A DNA stretch of 49,186 bases. Source: Asaia bogorensis (GTDB lineage: Bacteria; Pseudomonadota; Alphaproteobacteria; Acetobacterales; Acetobacteraceae). A model generated the notes under the pieces. The model did not search any database. It was not told where the DNA came from and saw nothing but the letters and a program-made list of their open reading frames with translations. The stretch is taken from contig CALQTN020000033.1 in NCBI GenBank assembly GCA_943333505.2, forward strand, positions 1 through 49,186, written 5' to 3'. The translations under genes were made by a program, and so were the position numbers. Positions 7,959-17,224 of this stretch are shown piece after piece (the first letter of the stretch is position 1; the number at the start of each line of letters is the position of its first letter).

Positions 7959-9562
7959 TGCGGATAGACACCGCGCTCGATCCGCGTTCGGAAAGCTTCC
8001 GGGCCAATGCGGCGGCGATGGCCGAACTGGTCGCCGACTTGCAGGCCAGCGCTGGCAAAGTCGCGCTCGGTGGCGGTGAGGTTTCGCGTAAGCGCCACGT
8101 CTCACGCGGTAAGCTGTTGCCCCGCGACCGCATCGAAGCCTTGCTCGATCCCGGCACACCCTTCCTCGAATTGTCGCAACTGGCGGCAACCGGCATGTAC
8201 GCCGACGATGTCCCATCTGCCGGTATCATCACCGGCATCGGCCGGGTGTCGGGCCGCGAGTGCATTATCATCTGCAACGATGCCACGGTGAAAGGCGGCA
8301 CTTACTACCCGATCACCGTCAAGAAGCATCTCCGCGCCCAGGAAATCGCCCAGGCCAACCGCCTGCCATGCATCTACCTGGTCGATTCCGGCGGCGCCAA
8401 CCTGCCCAACCAGGACGAGGTCTTCCCCGACCGCGACCATTTCGGCCGCATCTTCTTCAACCAGGCCCAGATGTCAGCCGCTGGCATCGCCCAGATCGCA
8501 GTCGTGATGGGCAGTTGCACCGCCGGCGGCGCGTACGTTCCCGCAATGTCCGATGAAAGCATCATCGTCCGCGGCCAGGGCACCATCTTCCTCGCCGGCC
8601 CACCTTTGGTGAAGGCTGCAACAGGTGAAATCGTCAGCGCCGAAGATTTGGGCGGTGCCGACGTCCATAGCCGTACCTCGGGCGTCACCGATCACTACGC
8701 CGAAAACGATGCCCATGCGCTCGGCATCGCCCGCCGCATCGTCGCCGGCCTGAACCACACCAAGCAGCCCGACATGGCGCTGCAACCAGCGCGCCCGCCG
8801 GCGTACGATGCATCCGAACTCTACGGCATCGTCCCGGAAGATCGCCGCAAGCCGTTCGACGTCCGCGAGGTGATTGCCAGGGTCGTCGATGGCAGCGAAT
8901 TCGACGAATTCAAGCGGCTCTACGGCACCACCATCGTCACCGGGTTCGCCCATCTCTACGGCATGAAGATCGGCATCATTGCCAATAACGGCATTCTGTT
9001 CAGCGAGTCGGCCCTCAAGGCCGCCCATTTCATCGAGCTTTGTGCGCAACGCAATATTCCGCTGGTGTTCCTGCAGAACATCACCGGCTTCATGGTCGGG
9101 CAGAAATACGAAGCCGGCGGCATCGCCAAGGACGGCGCCAAAATGGTCACCGCGGTTGCCACCGCCGCCGTCCCCAAGCTCACGCTGATCATCGGCGGAT
9201 CGTTCGGGGCCGGCAATTACGGCATGTGCGGCCGCGCTTACGACCCGCGCTTCCTGTGGATGTGGCCCAACGCCCGCATTTCGGTGATGGGCGGCGAACA
9301 GGCGGCATCGGTGCTGGCGACCGTCAAGCGCGATGGCATGGAAGCGCGCGGCGAAACCTGGCCGGTGGATGACGAAGCTGCCTTCAAGGCGCCGATCCGC
9401 GCGCAATACGAAGCCCAAGGCCATCCCTACTACGCCACCGCCCGCTTATGGGATGATGGAATTATCGATCCTGCCGACACCCGCATGGTGCTCGGCCTCG
9501 GTTTGTCAGCCGCGTTGAACGCGCCGATCGCGTCAACCCGTTTCGGTCTGTTCCGGATGTGA
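7958..9562 (+). CDS. liuB: 3-methylcrotonyl-CoA carboxylase, beta (carboxyltransferase) subunit
   Basis: This 534-residue protein transfers CO2 from carboxybiotin to 3-methylcrotonyl-CoA, giving 3-methylglutaconyl-CoA. It has the two crotonase-like carboxyltransferase halves. Conserved stretches include [55 protein letters not shown] and, in the second half, [20 protein letters not shown] and [19 protein letters not shown]. The sequence and length match MCC beta better than propionyl-CoA carboxylase beta. The ATG begins on the last base of the preceding stop. It forms an alpha/beta complex with the next gene product. Confidence 0.94.
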   Translation: MRIDTALDPRSESFRANAAAMAELVADLQASAGKVALGGGEVSRKRHVSRGKLLPRDRIEALLDPGTPFLELSQLAATGMYADDVPSAGIITGIGRVSGRECIIICNDATVKGGTYYPITVKKHLRAQEIAQANRLPCIYLVDSGGANLPNQDEVFPDRDHFGRIFFNQAQMSAAGIAQIAVVMGSCTAGGAYVPAMSDESIIVRGQGTIFLAGPPLVKAATGEIVSAEDLGGADVHSRTSGVTDHYAENDAHALGIARRIVAGLNHTKQPDMALQPARPPAYDASELYGIVPEDRRKPFDVREVIARVVDGSEFDEFKRLYGTTIVTGFAHLYGMKIGIIANNGILFSESALKAAHFIELCAQRNIPLVFLQNITGFMVGQKYEAGGIAKDGAKMVTAVATAAVPKLTLIIGGSFGAGNYGMCGRAYDPRFLWMWPNARISVMGGEQAASVLATVKRDGMEARGETWPVDDEAAFKAPIRAQYEAQGHPYYATARLWDDGIIDPADTRMVLGLGLSAALNAPIASTRFGLFRM

Positions 9563-11511
9563 CCCAGATGTTCCGCAAAATCCTGATTGCCAATCGCGGT
9601 GAAATCGCCTGCCGGATCATTCGCACCGCAAACCGTATGGGGATTGCCACCGTTGCGGTCTATTCCGATGCCGATGCAGATGCGATGCATGTCGCGATGG
9701 CGGATGAAGCCGTTCGTATTGGCACCTCGGCCCCGCGCGACAGCTATCTGCGCATCGATCGTTTGCTCGACGCCGCGCGCGCAACCGGCGCCCAGGCCGT
9801 CCATCCCGGCTACGGCTTTCTCGCCGAAAACGCGGCCTTCGCCGAAGCCTGCGAAGATGCTGGCCTGGTCTTCATCGGTCCGCCCGCATCAGCCATCCGG
9901 GCAATGGGCGGCAAGTCCGAGGCCAAGGCGCTCATGGCCCAGGCCGGCGTCCCGCTGGTGTCGGGCTATCACGGCGCCGCCCAGGATTTGCCGACCTTGC
10001 AGGCCGCAGCAGACAGCATCGGCTACCCGGTCCTGATCAAGGCATCAGCCGGCGGCGGCGGCAAAGGCATGCGCGTCGTCACCAGTGCCGTCGATTTCCC
10101 CCAGGCGCTGGCAGGCACCCAGCGCGAGGCCGCCAGCAGCTTCGGCGACGACCGCGTGCTGGTGGAAAAATACCTGACCCGCCCGCGCCATATCGAAATC
10201 CAGGTCTTCGCGGACCGCCACGGCCATTGTGTGCATCTGTTCGAGCGCGATTGCTCGATCCAACGCCGCCATCAGAAAATCATCGAGGAAGCTCCCGCAC
10301 CTGGCATGACGCCTGAACTGCGCTGCGCGATGGGGAATGCGGCGGTTGCGGCGGCGCAGGCGGTCTTCTATGTCGGCGCCGGCACGGTAGAGTTCATTGT
10401 CGAAGACGGGCAATTCCATTTCATGGAGATGAATACACGCCTGCAGGTCGAACACCCGGTAACCGAAATGATCACTGGCCTCGATCTGGTCGAATGGCAG
10501 TTGCGCGTCGCCGCCGGCGAACCTCTGCCGTTTACCCAGGCCGATCTCACCATCAACGGCCATGCCATCGAAATCCGTCTCTGCGCCGAAGATCCGGCGC
10601 GCGATTTCATGCCCTCGGTCGGGGTGTTGCAGCATCTGGCGCTGCCCGGTGATATCCGGGTCGATGCCGGCGTGCGCAGCGGCGATCGGATCAGCCCTGA
10701 TTACGACCCGATGATTGCCAAGCTGATCGTGCACGGCCCGGATCGCGCATCCGCTTTGCGGAAAATGGCGGCGGCCCTGCGGCGGGCGGAAATTGTCGGT
10801 GTGGCAACCAATCAGGCGTTGCTAAGGGCGATTATCGCACGGGATGATTTTGCGGCAGGGGATTTCGATACCGGCTTCATTGCACGGCATCCAGACCTGA
10901 TTGATGGCAATACAATGCCGCCCGACGCCGCGGTCGCAGCAGCAACGCTGACCATTTTGGCTGCGCGCGCCGAGCGAAACTGCGTGCCGAACGATCCCTG
11001 CTCGCCGTGGGGCAACGCGTCGGGGTGGCGCATGAACTTGCCTTCCACCCAAACGGCCTCGCTCCAGTCGGGCGAGACACATTTTATCGTCCGCGTACAA
11101 GGCGATGGCACCCTGACCTGGGACGGCAAAACCTATCGCGCAGTATTGGCCAATGGCCGGGTGACGCTTGATGGCGTGGGCGTAAAGGTCACCATGGTCG
11201 GCCTCACCGTCGTGCTCGACGGTGCGGTGTTTCCCTTCATCGAAGTCGATCCGCTATTGCCGGCCGAGGCGGCCTCTGCCGGCGGCGGCCGGGTCACCGC
11301 CCCTATCCCAGGCCGGGTCACCAACATCGCCGTCGCGGTTGGTGACCCCGTTACCCGCGGCCAATTGCTCGCGGTGATGGAGGCGATGAAGATGGAAATC
11401 TCGCTGACTGCGGCGCGCGATGGCATGGTTGCCTCGGTTCACGCAACAATCGGCGAGATGGTCGCCGAAGGGACCGAGATCGTTAAACTGGCCGATCTCC
11501 CGCAACCGTAA
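9559..11511 (+). CDS. liuD: 3-methylcrotonyl-CoA carboxylase, alpha (biotin carboxylase/BCCP) subunit
   Basis: This 650-residue subunit carboxylates its own biotin using ATP and bicarbonate. It starts [16 protein letters not shown], the typical biotin carboxylase N-terminus, and contains the ATP-grasp glycine loop [12 protein letters not shown] and the [13 protein letters not shown] motif. The C-terminal biotinyl domain carries [10 protein letters not shown] with the biotin acceptor at K611. The GTG at 9559 overlaps the beta-subunit stop; an ATG three codons later (9568) is an alternative start. The 3' end overlaps the convergent dioxygenase gene tail-to-tail by 29 bases, leaving no room for a conventional terminator. 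Confidence 0.94.
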   Translation: MTQMFRKILIANRGEIACRIIRTANRMGIATVAVYSDADADAMHVAMADEAVRIGTSAPRDSYLRIDRLLDAARATGAQAVHPGYGFLAENAAFAEACEDAGLVFIGPPASAIRAMGGKSEAKALMAQAGVPLVSGYHGAAQDLPTLQAAADSIGYPVLIKASAGGGGKGMRVVTSAVDFPQALAGTQREAASSFGDDRVLVEKYLTRPRHIEIQVFADRHGHCVHLFERDCSIQRRHQKIIEEAPAPGMTPELRCAMGNAAVAAAQAVFYVGAGTVEFIVEDGQFHFMEMNTRLQVEHPVTEMITGLDLVEWQLRVAAGEPLPFTQADLTINGHAIEIRLCAEDPARDFMPSVGVLQHLALPGDIRVDAGVRSGDRISPDYDPMIAKLIVHGPDRASALRKMAAALRRAEIVGVATNQALLRAIIARDDFAAGDFDTGFIARHPDLIDGNTMPPDAAVAAATLTILAARAERNCVPNDPCSPWGNASGWRMNLPSTQTASLQSGETHFIVRVQGDGTLTWDGKTYRAVLANGRVTLDGVGVKVTMVGLTVVLDGAVFPFIEVDPLLPAEAASAGGGRVTAPIPGRVTNIAVAVGDPVTRGQLLAVMEAMKMEISLTAARDGMVASVHATIGEMVAEGTEIVKLADLPQP

Positions 11512-12364
11512 CCCGATGCCCGGCGCGGGTGTGGGGCCAGTAGTCCCACATCGCGCGATGCTGGGCGCAGCGATTATCCCAGAAGGCGACAGCGTTTTCG
11601 CTCCAGCGGAAGCGGCATTGGAATAGCGGGTTTTCCATGTGCTCGAACAGATAGCGCAGCACGCCTGCGCTTTCATCGCCTGGCACACCGTTGAGCCGCC
11701 GCGTGAACCCGCGATTGATGTAAAGGCATTTCTTGCCGGTCACCGGATGGGTCCGCACCACCGGATGTTCTGACTTTGGATAAACCGGCTGATCGGCCAC
11801 CCCGAGATTGGCGTAAGTGCCGCGATAAACCTCCTCACCATCATGCACCGCCGTCATGCCGTCGAGGTAGGTTTTCATCCGGTCCGACAGCGCATCGTAT
11901 GCCGCATACATATTGGCAAACAGCGTGTCGCCCCCCTTGGGTGGGCAGGTCTGGATGTGCAGGATGCTCCCCATCGGCGGCTCGGCATCGCACGATACAT
12001 CGCTGTGCCAGCCTTCACCATTGGCGCGCGGCGAATGCTCATCGGCGCGGATGACCATCAATTCCCGATGGCCCGGCACGTGCGGCGCAGCGGGGTGGAT
12101 ATGCAACGACCCAAAGCGCTTGCCGAACGCCAGATGCTGCTCGGCGGTCAGGGTTTGGTCACGGAAAAAGATCACCAAATTCTCGGCGAAAGCACGCTGA
12201 ATTTCAGAAAACGTCGCATTGCCAAGCGGCTGCGATAAATCAACGCCGGAAATTTCAGCGCCAATGATCGGCGTGAGCTTGTCGACCGAGATCGTTTCGT
12301 ACGGCGCGCTGTCATCTGCCTGATGGCGAATGCGTGGGCCACCATTGCCGCGTAATGTGTTCAT
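11483..12364 (-). CDS. TauD/TfdA-family Fe(II)/2-oxoglutarate dioxygenase
   Basis: This is a 293-residue non-heme iron oxygenase. The iron ligands are probably the His and Asp of WHSDVS and the distal His of AQHRAMWDY; the Arg of PHTRAGHR should hold 2-oxoglutarate. The region beginning LTPIIGAEISGVDLSQPL is typical of the TauD/TfdA group, which hydroxylates taurine, alkyl sulfates, aryloxyacetates and similar acids. The substrate cannot be read from the sequence. It lies downstream of the aminotransferase and crotonase genes on the same strand and converges on liuD with a 29-base overlap. A decayed AT-rich repeat sits between its start and the crotonase stop. Confidence 0.88.
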   Translation of the reverse strand: MNTLRGNGGPRIRHQADDSAPYETISVDKLTPIIGAEISGVDLSQPLGNATFSEIQRAFAENLVIFFRDQTLTAEQHLAFGKRFGSLHIHPAAPHVPGHRELMVIRADEHSPRANGEGWHSDVSCDAEPPMGSILHIQTCPPKGGDTLFANMYAAYDALSDRMKTYLDGMTAVHDGEEVYRGTYANLGVADQPVYPKSEHPVVRTHPVTGKKCLYINRGFTRRLNGVPGDESAGVLRYLFEHMENPLFQCRFRWSENAVAFWDNRCAQHRAMWDYWPHTRAGHRVTVAGDRPV

Positions 12365-12430
12365 TGTTTCACTCCCTGAAGGAAGAAAGCGTTCTTTGTG
12401 TTTACGAAAAGAAGACCTTCCTTCATTTCC
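12365..12430. repeat. Degenerate copy of the AT-rich palindromic block
   Basis: The stretch from about 12379 contains GTTCTTTGTGTTTACGAAAA, then AGAAGACCTTCCTT. It resembles the reverse complement of the block at 2886-2939, but the palindrome is no longer perfect. It spans the gap between the dioxygenase start and the crotonase stop. Confidence 0.5.
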
Positions 12431-13238
12431 CTTGATAAGACGGAGGCCGTTTCTCGAGGAAAGACGTCACCGCCTCCATATGATCGTCGGTGTTGTGGCA
12501 AATCCCCTGCATCACCGCGCAAAGTTCAAGATACTCCGGCAATTCCATCTTCTGCCCGGACTTGAGCAGCCGCTTGGTCAACCGCACTGTCCGCGGCGGC
12601 TTGGCGGCATAGTTGGCGGCCAGTTCCCGGGCCCGCGCCATCAATTCATCCGGCGCCACCACTTCCAGCACCAACCCGATTGCCATTGCTTCGGCCGCAT
12701 CGAGCACCCGGCCCGAGAACGTCATTTCCGCCGCGCGCTGATACCCCACCAAACGTTGCAGGAACCACCCACCGCCGTCACCGGGGATGATCCCGAGATT
12801 GACGAATGTCTCACCAATTTTGGCGGTTGAAGATGCGATACGGATATCGGCCATGCAGGCCAGATCGCAGCCCGCGCCGACCGCCGCGCCATTGATTGCC
12901 GCAATAGCCGGCACTTCGAGGCGATGCATCGCCAACGCCATGCGCTGAATACCGTTCCGATAGCGGTTCTGCACGGTGTACACATCGCCGGCGAAGCTGC
13001 CTTCGTCGCGGTTCAGCATGTGCTTGACGTTGCCACCCGCCGAAAACGCCGCCCCCGCGCCGGTCAGGATCAGCGCCGAGATGCCCTCATGACGATTGAT
13101 CCAGTCAACCACGATTTCGATTTCGGCCGACAGCCTGGTGCCGGTCAGTTCGTTGCGGACATCGTTGCGGTTCATGGTCATGATGGCGATCCGGCCATCG
13201 AGTTCGAGGGTCGAGTCGTGCAGTTCCGGCGGGGTCAT
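12423..13238 (-). CDS. Enoyl-CoA hydratase/isomerase (crotonase) family protein
   Basis: This 271-residue protein has the crotonase fold. The oxyanion-hole segments are GAGAAFSAGGNVKHML and GAAVGAGCDLACMADIRIAS, followed by LGIIPGDGGGWFLQRLVG. Compared with textbook enoyl-CoA hydratase, the first catalytic Glu (in GGGCELAM) is an Asp here, and the second, in the strand before LGxIPG, is not a Glu. It is therefore not a canonical hydratase and may be an isomerase, hydrolase or a hydratase of another type. The ATG overlaps the aminotransferase stop (ATGA), so the two are coupled. Whether it serves leucine breakdown (methylglutaconyl-CoA hydration) is unproven. Confidence 0.82.
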   Translation of the reverse strand: MTPPELHDSTLELDGRIAIMTMNRNDVRNELTGTRLSAEIEIVVDWINRHEGISALILTGAGAAFSAGGNVKHMLNRDEGSFAGDVYTVQNRYRNGIQRMALAMHRLEVPAIAAINGAAVGAGCDLACMADIRIASSTAKIGETFVNLGIIPGDGGGWFLQRLVGYQRAAEMTFSGRVLDAAEAMAIGLVLEVVAPDELMARARELAANYAAKPPRTVRLTKRLLKSGQKMELPEYLELCAVMQGICHNTDDHMEAVTSFLEKRPPSYQGK

Positions 13239-14578
13239 TTTTGCGGTCCAATGCTGGCGAGTGCGGTGTCAACGGCATCGCCCAGCCGGGCGACGATGGT
13301 ATCGATTTCGGTAGCGGTCACATTATAGGGCGGCGCCACGATCACGTGGTCGCCATTTACCCCGTCGATGGTGCCGCCCATCGGATAGATCGCAAGGCCG
13401 AGATCGAAGGCGGCGGTCTTCACCCGATCGTAGATTTTCAGGCTCGGGTCGAACGCGGCCTTGGTGGCACGATCGGCGACGAATTCCAGCGCCCAGAACA
13501 ACCCGCGCCCCCTGATGTCGCCAACATGGCGATGATTGCCCAGCCGGTCGGTCAGCCGGTCCGACAGCAGGCTGCCCATGGCCCGGACATTGGTCAGCAG
13601 ATCATCGTCGCGGATCACCTTCTGCACCGCCAACGCCGCGGCCGAGGCCACCGGGTGGGCCTGATAGGTATGGCCATGTTGAAAGCTGCCAGTGCCCGCC
13701 CGCAATGCCTCAATCACCCGTCCAGTGATCAGGATGCCCCCGATCGGCGCATAGCCGCCCCCGAGTCCCTTGGCGATCACCTGGATATCCGGGGTGATGC
13801 CTTCCTGTTCCCACGCATGCATCGTGCCGGTACGGCCCATGCCGCACATTACCTCGTCCAGAATCAGCAGCGCGCCATGCCGGTCGCAAATATCGCGGAC
13901 GGCCCGAAAATAGCCGGCCGGTGCTGCCACACACCCGGTGGTCGCGCCCACTACCGGCTCGGCGGCGAAGGCGATCACGTTGTCCGGCCCGAGTCGCTGA
14001 AACTCTGCTTCGAGCTCAGCCGCAAGGCGGGCAGTAAATTGCGCTTCCGATTCGCTGTCAGCCTGGAACCGATAGGCAAAGGCCGGGCTGACATGGCTGA
14101 ACGCCGGTGACAGCAGGGGTGCGTAAGGCGCCCGCCGCGCCGCATTGCCGCCGGCCGACAGCGCGCCCAGCGTATTGCCATGATAGCTGCCCCGCCGCGC
14201 GATGATCTTGCTGCGCTGCGGCTGTCCGATCTCAAGAAAATACTGCCGTGCGAGCTTGAGCGCGGCCTCGGTCCCCTCGGACCCCGACGACGCCAGATAG
14301 GCATGGGTCAGCCCGCCCGGCGAGTGGCCGACCAGCATTTCCGCCAGTTCTTCGGCCGCCTGGTTACTGAAAATCGCCGTGTGGACATAGGCAACCTTGT
14401 CCAGCTGCGCCGCAATCGCGTCCCGCACCCGGCGATTGCCATGGCCGAGGCAGGCGACCGCGGCCCCGCCGGATCCATCGATTATCCGCCGCCCATCAGC
14501 CGCGTGCAGATAAATTCCGTCACCCCCGACCGCGATCGGAGATTCAGCATTCAGGCTGCGGTGCAGCAGGCGGCTCAT
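13235..14578 (-). CDS. Class III PLP-dependent aminotransferase
   Basis: This 447-residue enzyme belongs to the aspartate aminotransferase fold, class III (ornithine/omega-amino acid type). Seen motifs are DGSGGAAVACLGHG near the N-terminus, the PLP-phosphate and substrate region SSGSEGTEAALKLARQYF, the PLP-nitrogen Asp in LILDEVMCGMGRTG, and the Schiff-base lysine in VIAKGLGGGYAPIGG. The amino donor is not predictable. I chose the ATG at 14578 because AAGGA lies a few bases upstream; an alternative ATG nine codons earlier lacks this. It is divergent from the atp operon and overlaps the crotonase gene downstream by four bases. Confidence 0.88.
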   Translation of the reverse strand: MSRLLHRSLNAESPIAVGGDGIYLHAADGRRIIDGSGGAAVACLGHGNRRVRDAIAAQLDKVAYVHTAIFSNQAAEELAEMLVGHSPGGLTHAYLASSGSEGTEAALKLARQYFLEIGQPQRSKIIARRGSYHGNTLGALSAGGNAARRAPYAPLLSPAFSHVSPAFAYRFQADSESEAQFTARLAAELEAEFQRLGPDNVIAFAAEPVVGATTGCVAAPAGYFRAVRDICDRHGALLILDEVMCGMGRTGTMHAWEQEGITPDIQVIAKGLGGGYAPIGGILITGRVIEALRAGTGSFQHGHTYQAHPVASAAALAVQKVIRDDDLLTNVRAMGSLLSDRLTDRLGNHRHVGDIRGRGLFWALEFVADRATKAAFDPSLKIYDRVKTAAFDLGLAIYPMGGTIDGVNGDHVIVAPPYNVTATEIDTIVARLGDAVDTALASIGPQK

Positions 14579-14607
14579 TGCGATTTCCTTCTTGATATTA
14601 GGCATTC

Positions 14608-14636
14608 TTGACACACAACGCCCCCAACGGTAGCAA
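14608..14636 (+). promoter_or_regulatory. Probable sigma-70-type promoter of the atp F0 operon
   Basis: A perfect TTGACA at 14608-14613 is followed after 17 bases by TAGCAA at 14631-14636, leaving a leader of about 50 bases before the atpI ATG at 14691. The -10 box is weak, so confidence is moderate. Confidence 0.45.
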
Positions 14637-14690
14637 GCCCACGCTTTTGGGCAAGATGACTTGTCGGTAAGCATTGGGCGTGAACAGCGC

Positions 14691-14987
14691 ATGGATAGGA
14701 ACAAGGGCGGTGACGGGTCTTTCGAGGACCGTCTGCATGCCGCCCGACGCAAGCAGGGGCTAGATCCAGCTCCCGGACCGCAAAAGTCCGGACCGCTGGA
14801 TAAAAGCCTCGGGATTGGTTTGCGGGTTGGGGTGGAGCTGGTCTCCGCACTGGTCGTGGCAGTTGCCATTGGCTGGTGGCTGGATGGTTGGCTACATACA
14901 CGGCCGTTCCTTCTGATCCTGTTCGTGTTACTGGGCGGGGCTGCCGGGATTGCCAATATCTGGCGCCTGGTCAAACCCAAGGACTAA
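14691..14987 (+). CDS. atpI: AtpI-like F0F1 ATP synthase assembly protein
   Basis: This 98-residue membrane protein has a charged N-terminal half and two hydrophobic segments, around residues 43-65 and 70-90. The region LGIGLRVGVELVSALVV followed by GWWLDGWL is typical of the alphaproteobacterial AtpI/AtpZ family. It is thought to help c-ring assembly or ion supply to the enzyme and is not part of the finished complex. It heads the F0 gene cluster, 44 bases before atpB. An in-frame TTG at 14661 would add ten residues; the ATG at 14691 is preferred. Confidence 0.85.
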   Translation: MDRNKGGDGSFEDRLHAARRKQGLDPAPGPQKSGPLDKSLGIGLRVGVELVSALVVAVAIGWWLDGWLHTRPFLLILFVLLGGAAGIANIWRLVKPKD

Positions 14988-15031
14988 AGGCTGAAGCGGG
15001 GGCAACCCTGCGTAGTTGAAAAGGTTATCAC

Positions 15032-15796
15032 GTGGCAGCCGAAGCGCATACGATTGACGCGTTGGGACAGTTCAAGCTGACCACCGCCCTGGGCCCTCTC
15101 GGCGCCTCGGTGAACTTTACCCAATCCAACCTGATGATGGTGATCTCGGGTCTGTTGATTTTGGGTCTCATGGTGCTCGGCGCCCGCCCGCAGGCGGTTG
15201 TGCCCGGTCGGCTGCAAGCCCTCGCGGAGATGGCCTATGAAGGCATCCGCAAGATGTGCATCGACCAGATCGGCAATGAGGGGAAGGCCTTCTTCCCGTT
15301 CGTCTTCACGCTGTTCATGTTCGTCCTGATCGGCAACCTGCTCGGGCTGCTGCCGTTCAGCTTCACCTATACCAGCCATATCGCCGTCACGCTGACGTTG
15401 GCGCTGACCGTGATCGTGCTGGTCACCGTGGTCGCGCTGCGCATCCATGGGCTGCATTTCTTCAGCTACTTCTTTCCGCCCGGTGCCCCGGTGCTGCTCG
15501 CGCCGATCATCGTGCCGGTCGAAATCATTTCCTACCTCTCGCGTCCGGTCAGCCTCAGCATTCGTTTGTTTGCAAACATGGTTGCCGGCCACGTGATGTT
15601 CGAAGTCTTCGCCAGCTTCATCCTGATGATGGCCGCGTCCCATGCGCTCGGCTCGTTCGGTGTCGTCGGTGCTGTTGGTCCGATGGTGCTCAACGTGGCA
15701 CTGATGGGCTTCGAATTGCTGGTCGCCTTCCTGCAGGCCTACGTGTTTGCAATCCTGACCTGCATCTACCTGCATGACGCGGTGCATCTGCACTAG
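15032..15796 (+). CDS. atpB: ATP synthase F0 subunit a
   Basis: This 254-residue inner-membrane subunit forms the two proton half-channels next to the c-ring. Hydrophobic helices fill most of the protein. The essential arginine lies in the helix containing SRPVSLSIRLFANMVAGH, and FPFVFTLFMFVLIGNLLGLLP marks the earlier conserved helix. The start is a GTG at 15032, with AAAGG about ten bases upstream. The order atpI-atpB-atpE-atpF'-atpF, apart from the F1 genes, is the usual alphaproteobacterial arrangement. Confidence 0.96.
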   Translation: MAAEAHTIDALGQFKLTTALGPLGASVNFTQSNLMMVISGLLILGLMVLGARPQAVVPGRLQALAEMAYEGIRKMCIDQIGNEGKAFFPFVFTLFMFVLIGNLLGLLPFSFTYTSHIAVTLTLALTVIVLVTVVALRIHGLHFFSYFFPPGAPVLLAPIIVPVEIISYLSRPVSLSIRLFANMVAGHVMFEVFASFILMMAASHALGSFGVVGAVGPMVLNVALMGFELLVAFLQAYVFAILTCIYLHDAVHLH

Positions 15797-15875
15797 ACCG
15801 CCGCGCCCCAGGCTTCTACCTAACGACCCCGTTACCAACCCCTCTCTCTCTTGACCAACTAGAAGGATACATCCC

Positions 15876-16100
15876 ATGGACGTGGCAGCCGCCAAGGCTC
15901 TCGGAGCCGGTATCGCCGTGATCGCCCTCGCTGGCGTCGGCATCGGCATCGGCAACATCTTTTCCGCGCTGGTCACCAGCGTTGCCCGCAATCCGTCGGC
16001 CCGCGACCAGGTCTTCGGCCTCGGCATTCTCGGCTTCGCGCTGACTGAAGCGGTCGCGCTCTTCGCGCTGCTGATCGCCTTCCTCATCCTGTTCACCTAA
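15876..16100 (+). CDS. atpE: ATP synthase F0 subunit c
   Basis: This 74-residue hairpin of two membrane helices forms the rotor ring. Helix 1 contains the glycine-rich [13 protein letters not shown], the polar loop is ARNPSARDQ, and helix 2 holds the proton-carrying glutamate in [13 protein letters not shown]. The pattern is that of proton-type, not sodium-type, rings as far as can be seen. AGAAGGA precedes the ATG by a few bases, giving the strong initiation expected for a highly copied subunit. A pyrimidine-rich 79-base gap separates it from atpB. Confidence 0.97.
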   Translation: MDVAAAKALGAGIAVIALAGVGIGIGNIFSALVTSVARNPSARDQVFGLGILGFALTEAVALFALLIAFLILFT

Positions 16101-16118
16101 TACGCAGGAGGACGCTCC

Positions 16119-16703
16119 ATGCGTCCCATCGGTCTTCTGACCGCTGCCGCGATGTCCTTCGCAACCTCGGTCGCTATTGCGGCCGAGGCCAAGGAAGGCA
16201 TGCCGCAGCTCGACTTCAAGAACGTGCTGCTCAAAAGCCAGGTCGTCTGGCTCGTGATCATCTTCACGTTGCTGTATGTGCTGCTCTCCCGCTGGGCGCT
16301 GCCGAAAATCGGTTCCGTGCTGGAAAAACGCGCATCCACCATCGAAGGTGATCTCAACGCCGCACGCGGGGCGAAAGCCTCCGCCGACGCGGCTGTGGCT
16401 GAACTGACGGCGAAAACCCGGGAAGCCCATGCCGGCGCCCAGGCCGAAATCGCCAGCGCGGTCGATGCAGCCAAAGCAGCGGCGGCGTCCCAGACGGCAG
16501 TCCTGACAGCACGGCTCGATGCCCAGTTGGCGGAAGCCGAAGGGCGTATCAACGCGGCACGCAATGCCGCGATGGGTGCCCTCCGCCAGGTTGCCGCTGA
16601 AACTGCCAGCGTCGTGGTCACTCGCCTCACCGGGGTTACCGCCAACACCGCAGCGGTCGATGCCGCCGTCGGCTCGGCACTCACCGCCCGCGGCCTCGCG
16701 TAA
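16119..16703 (+). CDS. atpF': ATP synthase F0 subunit b'
   Basis: This 194-residue peripheral-stalk subunit has a signal-like hydrophobic start ending near AIAAEA and a single membrane anchor around residues 45-60 (VVWLVIIFTLLYVLLS). A long Ala/Glu-rich helix follows and should form a coiled coil with subunit b. As is common in Alphaproteobacteria, two different b-type genes are present, and this first, longer one is the b' form. AGGAGG lies just upstream of the ATG. Spacing to atpE is 18 bases. Confidence 0.93.
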   Translation: MRPIGLLTAAAMSFATSVAIAAEAKEGMPQLDFKNVLLKSQVVWLVIIFTLLYVLLSRWALPKIGSVLEKRASTIEGDLNAARGAKASADAAVAELTAKTREAHAGAQAEIASAVDAAKAAAASQTAVLTARLDAQLAEAEGRINAARNAAMGALRQVAAETASVVVTRLTGVTANTAAVDAAVGSALTARGLA

Positions 16704-16717
16704 AGGGAACGATCCAT

Positions 16718-17224
16718 ATGCACCACGATGAAGGCTTCTGGTCGGACCCGCGCAGCTTCGTGGCGCTTGCCTTCGTTATCTTCTTCGTCATCTTCGGCAG
16801 GAAGATCTGGGCGGCGCTGACCGGCATGCTCGATAAACGAGCCGACGAAGTCCGTGCTGAACTGGCAGAAGCCCAACGCCTCCGCCAGGAAGCCGAAGCC
16901 ATGCTCCGCAGCGCCAACCAGCAACGCGAAGCCGCTATCGCTGACGCCCAAGCCCTGCTGTCAGGCGCCAAGACCGAGGCCACTCGCCTCGCTAATGCCG
17001 CCGCCGCAGACGCCGAAGCCTCCGCCAAACGCCGTGAACAAATGGCTATGGACCGCATCGCCGCCGCCGAAAAAGCAGCGATCGATGATGTCCGCATGAT
17101 CGCCGCCGACGTCGCCACCACGGCCGCACGCGAAATCATCCGCGACGGGTTAACCGCCGAGGCTGATGCCGCACTGGTCGATCGGGCAATTACCGGACTG
17201 CCGGCGGCCCTTCGCGCGGCCTAG
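16718..17224 (+). CDS. atpF: ATP synthase F0 subunit b
   Basis: This 168-residue subunit has an N-terminal membrane segment (FVALAFVIFFVIFGRKIW) followed by a charged helix, rich in Ala, Glu and Arg, that reaches up to F1. It ends with a short delta-binding region. It lies 14 bases after atpF' and is the last gene of the F0 operon. Immediately downstream there are GC-rich hairpins that could end the transcript. Confidence 0.94.
   Translation: MHHDEGFWSDPRSFVALAFVIFFVIFGRKIWAALTGMLDKRADEVRAELAEAQRLRQEAEAMLRSANQQREAAIADAQALLSGAKTEATRLANAAAADAEASAKRREQMAMDRIAAAEKAAIDDVRMIAADVATTAAREIIRDGLTAEADAALVDRAITGLPAALRAA

Noticed and set aside
14984-16096. 370-residue minus-strand open frame across atpB and atpE
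   Set aside because: It is antisense to conserved ATP synthase genes and has low-complexity His/Gln/Asp content.
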